IMG/VR virus record: IMGVR_UViG_3300047554_000536
Span: 1 to 64,000 of that record
Reading direction: 5' to 3' (one strand)
Origin: a virus
Length of the DNA: 64,000 nt
The notes under the pieces were generated by a model that did no database searches, was not told the origin of the DNA, and saw nothing but the letters and a program-made list of their open reading frames with translations. The translations under genes and the position numbers were made by a program. Of the stretch, positions 1 through 8,734 are shown one piece after another; position 1 is the first letter of the stretch; every line of letters starts with the position of its first letter.

Positions 1-2
1 CA

Positions 3-239
3 AAAGGACAGTTGGATGTATTAGAGAGCTTGATCCGTAAGGAGCTTGAAGCATACTTACGTGAGAACAAGATCAAATTCAAAAGATTGAACGAACTCGA
101 ATCGACAACCAATGCCGCTGATGATCAAAAGGTTGCAGCACTAAAACAAAAAAAAGCGGACCTAGAAAAAAAAGCTGCACAAAACGATGCTGAGATTGCA
201 AAAATCAAACAGCAGATTGACGCGATAGAGAAGAAGTAA
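3..239 (+). CDS. C-terminal part of an unknown coiled-coil protein
   Basis: The frame is open from base 3 and ends at TAA 237-239, so the start lies before the window. About 79 residues are visible. The last 40 or so are Lys/Glu/Ala/Gln-rich with heptad-like spacing, ending in IDAIEKK, which suggests a coiled coil. No catalytic motif is visible and I do not recognise the family. It sits 3 bp before the next gene, so the two are probably co-transcribed. Confidence 0.6.
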   Translation, partial: KGQLDVLESLIRKELEAYLRENKIKFKRLNELESTTNAADDQKVAALKQKKADLEKKAAQNDAEIAKIKQQIDAIEKK

Positions 240-242
240 TAA

Positions 243-623
243 ATGAGACCACAATTATTGTGCACATTCACGTACGTAGATAAGCTTACTGTTAGCATCG
301 GACAAATATACAAAGCGTATAATGCCGACGATGTTTCTAACATGAAGGTGTATTCCTATGTCCAAACACCAAACAACGTGATTTGTGTATACAATGTGTC
401 AACAAGTGAGAGAAGACTCAAAGACACAATATCGATAAACAGAAAGAAAGATACAAATACCTTTTATAGCATTAATGCACTTAACAGCTTAATTAGAGTT
501 CTAAATAACGGCGTACTAGATAAGTCGTTTGCGATCGAATGGCCAAACTACAAGGACACGCTCCTTTTAGCTGATGGTGAGTTCAACTGCAAGATGATTC
601 AAATAAAAGAGCTAGCAGTATAA
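243..623 (+). CDS. hypothetical protein, 126 aa
   Basis: ATG start 3 bp after the preceding stop. The protein has no signal peptide, membrane segment or cysteine motif. Short beta-like stretches (LLCTFTYVDKLTVSIGQIY, NVICVYNV) suggest a small mixed fold. I do not recognise it. It is the last gene before the promoter pair that precedes the SSB gene. Confidence 0.6.
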   Translation: MRPQLLCTFTYVDKLTVSIGQIYKAYNADDVSNMKVYSYVQTPNNVICVYNVSTSERRLKDTISINRKKDTNTFYSINALNSLIRVLNNGVLDKSFAIEWPNYKDTLLLADGEFNCKMIQIKELAV

Positions 624-624
624 G

Positions 625-655
625 TTGCTTAATCGAGAAAGGTTGCGTATATTAT
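625..655 (+). promoter_or_regulatory. Bacteroidota-type promoter
   Basis: TTG at 625-627, 20-nt spacer, TATATTAT at 648-655. It is the distal member of a tandem pair before the SSB gene. Confidence 0.45.
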
Positions 656-711
656 ATAACAGGTAAGGCTATAAGAGTCCAGGGAGGATTTAAAAAAGTT
701 AAGGCACGTAG

Positions 712-742
712 TTGTCAGTTTGAGAAAAGTTCCCTATATTCG
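712..742 (+). promoter_or_regulatory. Bacteroidota-type promoter for SSB/recombination operon
   Basis: TTG at 712-714, 20-nt spacer, TATATTCG at 735-742, 40 nt before the SSB start. The 159-nt gap 624-782 holds this and the promoter at 625-655 and nothing else that I can identify. Confidence 0.6.
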
Positions 743-782
743 AAGAGTCAATTAAGTTAAACAATTAAAAACAAACAATGTT

Positions 783-1562
783 ATGGCGATCAATCTAGAC
801 GCAATCAAAGCAAAGCTACAAGCTATGCAACAAGCCAGCACTGGCGGGGGTGGAAACAAAGCAAACGAGTTTCTTTGGAAACCACCAGTAGGAAAATCCC
901 AAGTACGTATCGTACCCTACGCATTCGACAAAAACAATCCTTTCATTGAAATGTACTTCCACTACGAGATTGGGAAGCGCACAATGGTATCACCGGTTTC
1001 TTATGGCCGACCTGATCCTATTGTTGAGTTTGCTGAGAAGTTGAAGAAGTCTGGAGATAAAGACGATTGGAAGTTGGGAAAAAAGATCGAACCTAAATTC
1101 CGTGTGTATGTACCAGTAATCGTACGTGGTGCAGAACATGAGGGTGTTAAGTTCTGGTCATTCGGTAAGCAAATCTACACAGAGTTGTTATCTGTAATTG
1201 CTGATCCAGACTATGGTGATATCACAGACTTAATGAATGGTCGTGACTTAACTGTAGAGCACGTTGCTGCAGAGAAAGAGGGAGCCTTCCCATCATTCAC
1301 AGTGCGTGTGAAACCAAACACAACTCCAGCAACAACTGACAAAGAAATTGCGGAGATGATTGTAAACAACCAAAAGAACATCACAGAGTTGTTTACAGAA
1401 TTGAGCTACGAAGAAATGACTGAGGCTTTGCAGAAGTGGTTAGACCCTTCAAGTGAAACAGCTACAGATGGTACTAAGCCAGCTGCTGCAATCACTGGAG
1501 CAACTACTGCTACTAAAGCAGATGACATCACTTCAGCATTTGACTCACTATTTAATACCTAA
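783..1562 (+). CDS. single-stranded DNA-binding protein, T4 gp32-like
   Basis: Resembles phage gp32-type SSBs that coat ssDNA at the replication fork and help recombinase loading. The N-terminus is basic/polar with a Gly-rich linker (residues 19-24), followed by the typical FLWKPPVGKSQVRIVPY stretch at about 30-46 and an OB-like core. The C-terminus is Ala/Thr-rich and ends in the acidic/aromatic DDITSAFDSLFNT, like the protein-interaction tail of gp32. The zinc-binding Cys/His set of T4 gp32 is absent. It is the first gene of the block SSB-recombinase-exonuclease-helicase. Start chosen at 783, not the out-of-frame ATG at 778. Confidence 0.82.
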   Translation: MAINLDAIKAKLQAMQQASTGGGGNKANEFLWKPPVGKSQVRIVPYAFDKNNPFIEMYFHYEIGKRTMVSPVSYGRPDPIVEFAEKLKKSGDKDDWKLGKKIEPKFRVYVPVIVRGAEHEGVKFWSFGKQIYTELLSVIADPDYGDITDLMNGRDLTVEHVAAEKEGAFPSFTVRVKPNTTPATTDKEIAEMIVNNQKNITELFTELSYEEMTEALQKWLDPSSETATDGTKPAAAITGATTATKADDITSAFDSLFNT

Positions 1563-1567
1563 AACTT

Positions 1568-2716
1568 ATGGCAAAGCAGACTAATAAGACACCCGATGAA
1601 ATTTCGGGAAGGGACGAACTAGCTTCCTTACTAGCGGATAGCTTAAACAAAAAGTTCAAAGACTTTAAGGCTGCGCATTTCCTAAGTGGAGAGGAAGAAA
1701 CACCAACAGATTTAACAGAATGGGTCGGTACCGGCTCATCTCTGTTAGACCTGGCAATCTCAAACAGACCAGATGGAGGTTTTCCGGTTGGTCGTATTGT
1801 AGAGCTGCAAGGGATGGAAGCTTCCGGAAAGAGTTTAATTGTAGCTCACACATTAGCTAATACGCAGAAGAAAGGTGGACTTGCAGTCTACATTGATACT
1901 GAAAATGCATTAAGCGAAGAGTTCTTACGTGCAGTAGGCGTAGATGTTTCTAACATGCTATACGTACCGCTTGAGACTATTGAAGATGCATTCGAAGCAA
2001 TCGAAAACATTATCGAAACAGTTCGTAAGAGTTCAAAAGATCGATTAGTAACGATTGCACTAGACTCAGTATCAGCTGCAACTACAAAAGTAGAGCAGGA
2101 TGCGGATTACGAAAAAGATGGATGGGCAACTACAAAAGCTATCCTGATGTCAAAAGCAATGCGTAAGATTACAAACATCATTGCAAAGCAGAGAGTGTTA
2201 CTATTATGCACATCTCAGTTGCGTGAAAAGATGGGAGTAATGTTTGGAGACAAGTACACTACATCAGGTGGTAAGGCTTTAGGTTTCCATGCAAGCTGTC
2301 GCATTCGATTGAAGGGGGTTGGTAAACTAAAGAGTGGATCTGGAAAGACTGAGCAAATCATCGGAGTACAGACAGAAGCTCAAGTTATCAAGAACCGTAT
2401 GGGTCCTCCATTCAAGAAAGCTACATTCGATATCTATTTTAATTCTGGTATCGATGACTACAACAGTTGGTTAACGTTGATGAAAGATTATGGTGCATTG
2501 AAGCAAGCGGGAGCTTACTACACACTGGTCAACGAACTAACTGGTGAAGAGATTAAATTTATGTCTAAGGATTGGAGAGGTATGCTCGAAAATGACGAAG
2601 ACTTAAAACAATATTGTTACAAAAAAATCTGCGACATCTTCGTTATGAAGTACCGTGATCAAGATCACATTAACCCAGACGAGATTTCAGTAGATGATGA
2701 AGAGCTAACCGACTAA
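1568..2716 (+). CDS. uvsX: RecA/UvsX-type recombinase
   Basis: ATP-dependent strand-exchange protein for recombination-dependent replication and repair. Walker A is GMEASGKS at residues 82-89 and a Walker B-like LVTIALDS lies near 160-167. The region YTTSGGKALGFHAS matches the DNA-binding loop L2/ATP-sensing area of RecA. At 382 aa it is the size of T4 UvsX and bacterial RecA. It follows the SSB gene by 5 bp and overlaps the next gene by 1 bp (TAATG), so they are translationally linked. Confidence 0.9.
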   Translation: MAKQTNKTPDEISGRDELASLLADSLNKKFKDFKAAHFLSGEEETPTDLTEWVGTGSSLLDLAISNRPDGGFPVGRIVELQGMEASGKSLIVAHTLANTQKKGGLAVYIDTENALSEEFLRAVGVDVSNMLYVPLETIEDAFEAIENIIETVRKSSKDRLVTIALDSVSAATTKVEQDADYEKDGWATTKAILMSKAMRKITNIIAKQRVLLLCTSQLREKMGVMFGDKYTTSGGKALGFHASCRIRLKGVGKLKSGSGKTEQIIGVQTEAQVIKNRMGPPFKKATFDIYFNSGIDDYNSWLTLMKDYGALKQAGAYYTLVNELTGEEIKFMSKDWRGMLENDEDLKQYCYKKICDIFVMKYRDQDHINPDEISVDDEELTD

Positions 2717-3759
2717 TGATAAATAAGTACCAAGCATTAATAAACGAGCTCAAGTTACGACAGAATGAAAGTGAGGCCGTTCACAAAAACTCAAGAGTGT
2801 TGATTGTTGACGGCCTCAACACTTTCATTCGAGCCTATGCCGCAAGTCCAGTCACAAACACCAATGGTGAGCATGTAGGAGGAATCTCAGGATTTCTCCT
2901 AAGTGTAGGCCACGCTATCAAAGCAATCAACCCAACCCGATTGGTCGTTGTATTTGATGGTAAAGATGGCTCTGCTCGCAGGAAGTCGTTGTATCCTGAT
3001 TACAAAGGTAATCGTAAAGTTAAGATTCGATTGAACCGATCAGAGATAGTTGACAAAGAGGATAATCAGTTGCAGCAGTTAATGCGATTGACTGAGTACT
3101 TAGATGTCATGCCAGTAAAAACAATAGTTGTAGATCGTGCAGAAGCTGATGACGTTATTGCATATCTTTCTAATGACTATCTAGCCGACAAAGATTCCCA
3201 CGTATTCATTATGTCTTCCGATAAAGACTTTATGCAGCTGGTTGATGACCGGGTACATATTTGGAGTCCGACTAAGAAGCAGATGTTTTATCATGCGGAT
3301 GTTGTTGAGCAGTTTGGAATCATTCCAGAAAACTTTGCTTTGTATAGAGCTTTGACTGGAGATAACAGTGATAACATTCCAGGAGTGAATGGTGTTGGAA
3401 CGAAGACTTTGTTGGATAAGTTTCCTAAAGTAGCCGACACACCAATGACTGTGGATGAGTTTCTAGATTACACTAGAGAGCTGCAAGCTACCAACAAAGC
3501 AAAGGTCTATGAGAAGGTATTACAATCTGAAACGGAATTGCGACTCTACTTCGAGATTGTTCAGTTAGGTGTGAGTAACATCAATACGAGTAATAAGATG
3601 AAGATCATGGATATGATGGAACAGCCGGTGGATAGATTGGCTAAGATGAAATTTCATCAGATGCTTGTACTTGATGGTATGACTAACGCAATTAAGAGTG
3701 TTGAAATGTGGCTTCGCGAAACAACTTCGAAACTTGATCAATATTGTTTGCAAGATTAG
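2716..3759 (+). CDS. 5'-3' exonuclease / flap endonuclease (FEN family)
   Basis: Probably removes RNA primers and flaps, like T4 RNase H or the polymerase I exonuclease domain. Metal-binding residues are visible: D32 in LIVDGLN, FDG at 80-82 with YPDYKGNR after it, EADD at 143-146, SSDKD at 167-171, and GDNSDNIPGVNGVGTKT at 215-231, the helix-hairpin-helix DNA-binding motif. 347 aa. It overlaps the recombinase stop by 1 bp. Confidence 0.88.
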   Translation: MINKYQALINELKLRQNESEAVHKNSRVLIVDGLNTFIRAYAASPVTNTNGEHVGGISGFLLSVGHAIKAINPTRLVVVFDGKDGSARRKSLYPDYKGNRKVKIRLNRSEIVDKEDNQLQQLMRLTEYLDVMPVKTIVVDRAEADDVIAYLSNDYLADKDSHVFIMSSDKDFMQLVDDRVHIWSPTKKQMFYHADVVEQFGIIPENFALYRALTGDNSDNIPGVNGVGTKTLLDKFPKVADTPMTVDEFLDYTRELQATNKAKVYEKVLQSETELRLYFEIVQLGVSNINTSNKMKIMDMMEQPVDRLAKMKFHQMLVLDGMTNAIKSVEMWLRETTSKLDQYCLQD

Positions 3760-3782
3760 AAAAAATTTCGTAAGGTTATAGT

Positions 3783-5150
3783 ATGCAAGTAGAAGATACA
3801 TTACAATTTTATGGATCAGCGTTTCAAAACAAAGTCCTATCCATATTAATCAAAGACAGAACTTTCTTACAGCAGGTTCATGATATTATCGATCCTCGAT
3901 TCTTTTCGTCAGAGTCTGCTCAATGGCTTGCGAAGACTACCTTAGAGTATTTCAATACATACAAGTCGCCACCTACCTTAGAGGTATTGAAGGTGGAGTT
4001 GGATAAAGTCGATGTCGACTTATTAAAGACAACTGTCGTAGAGAACATTAGAGAGGTTTTGAAATTCGCAGATGCAGAAGATAGTGATTACATTAAAGAT
4101 AAAACACTAGACTTCTGCAAGAATCAAAAACTAAAAGCAGCTATCTTGAAATCTGTCGAACTTCTCAAGTCAGGGAAGTACGATGAGATTAAGAGTGGTA
4201 TTGATGAAGCAATGAAGGCAGGTGCTGATAAGAATATCGGTCACGATTATATTGATGACATTGCTTTACGTTTTGTTGAGAATAAGAGAAACACTATCGA
4301 GACACCGTGGGATGTAATTAATGAGATTATGGATGGTGGATTGGGTACTGGTGAGATGGGAGTGTTTGTAGCTCCGGCTGGTATTGGTAAGTCGATGGCA
4401 TTAGTAAACATTGCTGCTTATGCAGCTAAGAAAGGGCTGAATGTCATTTACTATACGCTAGAGCTTTCTGAGACTTATGTAGGAGCTCGCTTTGACTCTC
4501 ACTACTCAGGTATTCCTTCTCAAGACTTGAAGTATCATCAGGAAGAGGTTATTGAAGCTATCAAAGGAGTTAAGGGTAAATTAGTTGTAAAGTATTACCC
4601 AACTAAGACTGCATCAGTTAATACAATATCAGCACATCTAGATAAGTGTATCATGCAGGGTATTAAACCAGATGTTGTTCTTGTTGACTACGCTGACTTG
4701 TTGAGAGATACTGGTGTGAAGGGGTCGGTACGAAATGACATCATGCTAGGAAACATTTATGAAGAGTTGCGTGGATTAGCTGGAACATATCAAGTACCTT
4801 TGTATACAGCATCGCAAGCAAACCGATCAGCTCTTGAAGAGGATGTTATTGAAGCAGATAAGATTGCTGAATCGTATGCTAAGGTGATGGTTGCTGACTT
4901 TGTAGTATCGCTATCTCGTAAGACGGCTGATAAGATTAGCGGTACTGGTAGATGGCACGTTATCAAGAATCGATTCGGACCAGATGGATTGACCTTCCCA
5001 AGTAAGATGAATATGGCTACAGCTAAGATTGATATCTATGCGGAAAACACAGTAATGGGTAAAGAAGCTAAGCAATTGATGCAGAACGAAGATGAGGTAG
5101 TAAGAAAAGCCTTGGCCAATAAATTTTCTGAATTAAACACGTTAATTTGA
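3783..5150 (+). CDS. dnaB: DnaB-family replicative helicase
   Basis: Hexameric 5'-3' helicase of the replisome, comparable to T4 gp41. An N-terminal helical domain (to about 150) precedes the RecA-like motor. Walker A is APAGIGKS at 197-204, Walker B DVVLVDY at 297-303, and a DnaB H3-like TASQANRSALE follows near 337. 455 aa is normal for the family. A weak promoter-like pair (TTG 3748-3750, 20 nt, TAAGGTTA 3771-3778) lies just before the start. Confidence 0.9.
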   Translation: MQVEDTLQFYGSAFQNKVLSILIKDRTFLQQVHDIIDPRFFSSESAQWLAKTTLEYFNTYKSPPTLEVLKVELDKVDVDLLKTTVVENIREVLKFADAEDSDYIKDKTLDFCKNQKLKAAILKSVELLKSGKYDEIKSGIDEAMKAGADKNIGHDYIDDIALRFVENKRNTIETPWDVINEIMDGGLGTGEMGVFVAPAGIGKSMALVNIAAYAAKKGLNVIYYTLELSETYVGARFDSHYSGIPSQDLKYHQEEVIEAIKGVKGKLVVKYYPTKTASVNTISAHLDKCIMQGIKPDVVLVDYADLLRDTGVKGSVRNDIMLGNIYEELRGLAGTYQVPLYTASQANRSALEEDVIEADKIAESYAKVMVADFVVSLSRKTADKISGTGRWHVIKNRFGPDGLTFPSKMNMATAKIDIYAENTVMGKEAKQLMQNEDEVVRKALANKFSELNTLI

Positions 5151-5182
5151 GAAAAAAACGCATTGAGACACATTTTTCGCAA

Positions 5183-5190
5183 TATTTATA
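5183..5190 (+). promoter_or_regulatory. TATTTATA motif before ribonucleotide reductase gene
   Basis: One of six intergenic copies of TATTTATA in the window. Here it is 31 nt before the start codon. The function is inferred only from recurrence. Confidence 0.35.
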
Positions 5191-5221
5191 CACATACTAA
5201 TTTATACAACATTCAAAATCT

Positions 5222-7081
5222 ATGATGACATTATCTAACGAGATCCTTAGTGAGATCACGGTTTTTATGAAATACGCCAAGTACATTCCTGAGCTACAAC
5301 GAAGAGAGACATGGGAAGAGTTGGTAACACGCAACAAGAACATGCACCTTAAAAAATATCCCAACCTAGCGGAAGAGATAGAAGAGGTTTACAAAATGGT
5401 GTATGCTAAAAAGATTTTGCCATCAATGAGGTCTATGCAGTTTGCAGGAAAGCCAATTGAGATTTCTCCTAACAGAGTTTACAATTGCGCTTACTTGCCA
5501 ATCGATGACTATCGTGCATTTGGTGAAGCAATGTTCCTATTACTTGGAGGAACAGGTGTTGGGTACTCAGTACAAAAACACCACGTAGAAGCTCTTCCAG
5601 AGATTCGCAAACCAAGTAGCAAGCGTACAAAACGATTCTTAATTGCTGACTCTATCGAAGGATGGGCAGATGCAGTTAAGGCTCTTATCAAAAGTTACTT
5701 TCACGGAACATCTCGTATGGAGTTTGACTTTTCAGACATTCGTCCAAAAGGTGCTCGTCTAGTCACATCTGGCGGTAAAGCTCCAGGTGCACAACCGCTA
5801 AAAGAGTGTCTTGTGAAGGTTCAAGGTATTTTAGATGCAAAAGAAAATGGAGACAAATTATCACCAATTGAAGTACATGACATCGTATGTCATATTGCGG
5901 ATGCAGTCCTTGCCGGAGGTATTCGTAGAGCAGCTCTTATTAGCTTGTTTAGTGCTGACGACGATGAAATGATCGCTTGCAAATCAGGTAACTGGTGGGA
6001 AACCAATCCACAACGTGGACGTGCAAACAACTCAGCTGTATTGATGAGACACAAACTTACCAAAGAGTTCTTTATGGATATCTGGAAGCGTGTTGAATTA
6101 TCAGGAGCAGGAGAGCCAGGTATCTATTTGACTAACGACAAAGACTGGGGAACTAACCCATGCTGTGAGATTGCACTACGTCCATTCCAATTCTGTAACT
6201 TGTGTGAGGTAAACGTATCGGATATTGAATCACAAGAAGACTTGAATGCTCGTGTAAAAGCAGCGTCATTTATTGGAACACTGCAAGCAGGCTACACAAA
6301 CTTCCACTACCTACGTGACGTATGGAGACGTACAACTGAGAAGGATGCATTAATCGGAGTGTCTATGACTGGTATCGGATCTGGTACAGTATTAGGATAC
6401 AACATGAAAGAAGCAGCTAAAGTTGTTAAGGAAGAAAACATTCGTGTAGCAGAGTTGATCGGTATCAACAAGTCAGCTCGTACGACAACTGTTAAACCAG
6501 CTGGTACTACATCACTAACATTAGGAACAAGCTCAGGTATTCACGCATGGCATAACGACTTCTACATCCGTCGTATTCGCGTAGGAAAGAATGAAGCAAT
6601 TTATAGCTACCTTGCAATCAATCACCCAGAGTTAGTTGAAGATGAGTACTTCCGTCCACATGACACAGCAGTAATCTCTATTCCACAAAAAGCACCAGAA
6701 GGAGCGATCCTAAGAACAGAATCACCTTTCCAATTGCTAGAGCGTATTAAGAAAGTACATTTGGAGTGGGTTAAACCAGGACATCGTTCAGGAAACAATA
6801 CACACAACGTATCTGCTACAGTATCATTAAGAGATGAGGAGTGGGATATGGCTGGTGAGTGGATGTGGGAGAACCGCGATCACTACAACGGTCTATCAGT
6901 ATTACCTTTCAATGGTGGTACATATACTCAAGCTCCTTTCGAAGATTGTACGGAGGAAGTTTACGAAGAGATGATGAAATCATTGCACAGCATTGACTTA
7001 TCCAAAGTGATTGAGTTAGATGACACAACAGACCTTAAAGGTGAGGCAGCTTGTGCAGGTGGTGCATGCGAAATCGTGTAA
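5222..7081 (+). CDS. nrdJ: adenosylcobalamin-dependent (class II) ribonucleotide reductase
   Basis: Reduces ribonucleotides to deoxyribonucleotides using coenzyme B12; the monomeric RTPR branch is suggested by the FDFSDIRPKGARLVTSGGK stretch. C89 (VYNCAYLP) and C328 (FCNLCEV) fit the active-site redox pair, C314 the thiyl radical cysteine, and C611/C616 (CAGGAC) the C-terminal shuttle. The usual NPCGE loop reads NPCCE (312-316). At 619 aa it is shorter than the roughly 740-aa Lactobacillus enzyme. A class II enzyme needs no oxygen and no second subunit. Confidence 0.9.
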   Translation: MMTLSNEILSEITVFMKYAKYIPELQRRETWEELVTRNKNMHLKKYPNLAEEIEEVYKMVYAKKILPSMRSMQFAGKPIEISPNRVYNCAYLPIDDYRAFGEAMFLLLGGTGVGYSVQKHHVEALPEIRKPSSKRTKRFLIADSIEGWADAVKALIKSYFHGTSRMEFDFSDIRPKGARLVTSGGKAPGAQPLKECLVKVQGILDAKENGDKLSPIEVHDIVCHIADAVLAGGIRRAALISLFSADDDEMIACKSGNWWETNPQRGRANNSAVLMRHKLTKEFFMDIWKRVELSGAGEPGIYLTNDKDWGTNPCCEIALRPFQFCNLCEVNVSDIESQEDLNARVKAASFIGTLQAGYTNFHYLRDVWRRTTEKDALIGVSMTGIGSGTVLGYNMKEAAKVVKEENIRVAELIGINKSARTTTVKPAGTTSLTLGTSSGIHAWHNDFYIRRIRVGKNEAIYSYLAINHPELVEDEYFRPHDTAVISIPQKAPEGAILRTESPFQLLERIKKVHLEWVKPGHRSGNNTHNVSATVSLRDEEWDMAGEWMWENRDHYNGLSVLPFNGGTYTQAPFEDCTEEVYEEMMKSLHSIDLSKVIELDDTTDLKGEAACAGGACEIV

Positions 7082-7082
7082 G

Positions 7083-7277
7083 ATGGTTTCGCCGAGTGAG
7101 GACTGGATCTTCCAGCTATATGTAGAGAAGCTTTCAAAGCCAAAACTACAACCTGACGATTTCTACTATGAAGATGGTAGAATGGTGATGACAGAAACAT
7201 ATCATAAACGTAGAGGACGGTGCTGCAACAATGGTTGCAGACACTGCCCCTACAAAGTAAATAAAACAGAACAATGA
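7083..7277 (+). CDS. small cysteine-rich protein, DUF5522-like
   Basis: 64 aa, starting 1 bp after the reductase stop. The frame stays open upstream into the reductase gene, but 7083 is the ATG that fits the junction. The C-terminus carries MTETYHKRRGRCCNNGCRHC followed by PYK, the CC-x3-C-x2-C signature of small DUF5522 proteins common in Bacteroidota. Probably metal-binding; function unknown. Overlaps the next gene by 4 bp (ATGA). Confidence 0.75.
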   Translation: MVSPSEDWIFQLYVEKLSKPKLQPDDFYYEDGRMVMTETYHKRRGRCCNNGCRHCPYKVNKTEQ

Positions 7278-7558
7278 TACTAGGAATGACAGAAGGACCA
7301 CTTGTAACCGAGTTGCAAGCCAAATTAAATGTAGAAGCCAATGGGTCGTACGATAGAGCTACACAGTTAGCTGTATTGGGTTGGCAGTTATCAATGGGAT
7401 GGCCAGCAAATGGTCTAGTAGATGAAGCGATGTGGATCGAATTATTTGGATCACTTCCTTCAACAAAAACAAAATTTAATCCTAACGCAAAGGACTCGGA
7501 TGGTGATGGTAAAGTACAAGAAGGAACACCCTTTGAAAGACCAGCAACCGAAAAATGA
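7274..7558 (+). CDS. small protein with peptidoglycan-binding-like domain and Ca-loop-like motif
   Basis: 94 aa. Residues about 5-58 resemble a PG_binding_1 domain (LQAKLNV, YDRATQLAVLGWQ, NGLVDEAMW). Residues about 70-84 read NAKDSDGDGKVQEGT, an EF-hand/dockerin-like D-x-D-x-D-G loop seen in several phage structural and lysis proteins. No signal peptide. Role unknown; it could be virion or lysis associated. ATGA overlaps at both ends link it to its neighbours. Confidence 0.65.
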   Translation: MILGMTEGPLVTELQAKLNVEANGSYDRATQLAVLGWQLSMGWPANGLVDEAMWIELFGSLPSTKTKFNPNAKDSDGDGKVQEGTPFERPATEK

Positions 7559-7746
7559 GAGACGCAGTCCCTTTAATAGGTAAGCACGTCGTAGTCGGCG
7601 AGACCTTATTTAGAATTGAGGATTTTTACTACGTGCCAGGAAACAAAGAAACCTATGTCAAGTTGTACAACGAGAAAGGTAAGTACTGGCTGAATTACGA
7701 GTTATCAAAACTTAGAGAGTTTATAGAAGATCAAATCACTTTATGA
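7555..7746 (+). CDS. hypothetical protein, 63 aa
   Basis: ATGA-coupled to the gene before and to the dUTPase gene after. Residues 5-50 could form a small beta barrel (GKHVVVGETLFRIEDFYYV). No recognised motif. The coupling to nucleotide-metabolism genes is the only hint of role. Confidence 0.65.
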   Translation: MRDAVPLIGKHVVVGETLFRIEDFYYVPGNKETYVKLYNEKGKYWLNYELSKLREFIEDQITL

Positions 7747-8168
7747 AAGTAGCAGTTAAAAAATTACACCCCAACGCAGTCATACCAACATATGCTAAAC
7801 CAGGAGACGCTGGATTAGACTTAACAGCAGTAGAGGTTATCAACGATGAGGGATTCCAAATCACATACAAAACTGGATTGGCATTTGAAATCCCATTAGG
7901 TTATGTTGGATTAATCTTTCCAAGAAGTTCAGTACGCAATCAGCAAATAATGCTATCAAATTGTGTAGGAGTTATTGACTCAGGGTACCGAGGAGAGATA
8001 GAGTTTACGTTTAATAAATTGTCTGGCATTCCATCAAGACGTTATGGCGTTGGCGATAGAGTGGGTCAGATGATCATCATGCCTTATCCAGATATTGAGT
8101 TGGTAGAGATGGATGCATTATCTGAGACTGAGCGAGGTGAAGGTGGCTTTGGATCTTCTGGAAACTAG
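7743..8168 (+). CDS. dut: dUTPase (trimeric type)
   Basis: Hydrolyses dUTP to dUMP and PPi, keeping uracil out of DNA and feeding thymidylate synthase (51.5 kb). All five motifs are visible: AGLDLTA, PRSSVRNQ, GVIDSGYRGEIE, YGVGDRVGQMII and the C-terminal P-loop-like RGEGGFGSSG. 141 aa is standard. Confidence 0.95.
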   Translation: MKVAVKKLHPNAVIPTYAKPGDAGLDLTAVEVINDEGFQITYKTGLAFEIPLGYVGLIFPRSSVRNQQIMLSNCVGVIDSGYRGEIEFTFNKLSGIPSRRYGVGDRVGQMIIMPYPDIELVEMDALSETERGEGGFGSSGN

Positions 8169-8170
8169 AC

Positions 8171-8178
8171 TATTTATA
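8171..8178 (+). promoter_or_regulatory. TATTTATA motif before ferritin-like gene
   Basis: Copy of the recurring TATTTATA(T) motif, 13 nt before the start codon. A TTG at 8149-8151 lies 19 nt upstream, so it might instead act as a normal promoter. Confidence 0.4.
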
Positions 8179-8191
8179 TTAAACATAAGAA

Positions 8192-8734
8192 ATGGAATTA
8201 CCACAATCAACAGTAGTAAAAGTGACATCCGAACAATCACAAGTTCTTTTACCAAAGACGCTTAACGAGGATGTTGTCAATGCTTTGAATAGCACATTAG
8301 GTGAGGAATATGCAGCACATTATTTTTATAGAAACGCTGCTAACTGGTGTAAAGGAGTTGCTTATCTAAAAGCAGCTGCCTTCTTTGAAGCTGAAGCTAA
8401 TGCAGAATTAGAGCACGCTGTAAAGATTCAAAACTACTTAGTAGATTGGAATGCAAATCCAGTAATACCAGCAGTCAAATTCTCAGGTAAGTTTGATGGT
8501 TTAATTGACGTTGTCAATAAAGCTTACAACATGGAGTTTGATTTAGGAGATAAGTACAATAAAATCTCCACGGCTATGTTTACAGCTCACTTACCTACGT
8601 TCGATTTCTTAACAGAGTTTAGAACTATCCAGGTTCAATCAATAGCTGAATACTCAGATTTACTAAATGCTGCACAATTAGTTGATGTATCAAATAAACT
8701 AGACTTACTACATTATGAAGAGAGATACTTCTAA
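8192..8734 (+). CDS. ferritin-like four-helix protein
   Basis: Looks like a non-haem ferritin, which oxidises and stores iron. Candidate iron ligands: E38/E39 (LGEEYAAHYFY), E66/E68/E72/E74/H75 (FFEAEANAELEHA) and a third helix with IQVQSIAEYSDLL. 180 aa fits ferritin. The N-terminal 22 residues are an extra extension. Its last 20 bp overlap the next gene. Whether it forms a 24-mer or is enzymatically active cannot be told from sequence alone. Confidence 0.7.
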   Translation: MELPQSTVVKVTSEQSQVLLPKTLNEDVVNALNSTLGEEYAAHYFYRNAANWCKGVAYLKAAAFFEAEANAELEHAVKIQNYLVDWNANPVIPAVKFSGKFDGLIDVVNKAYNMEFDLGDKYNKISTAMFTAHLPTFDFLTEFRTIQVQSIAEYSDLLNAAQLVDVSNKLDLLHYEERYF

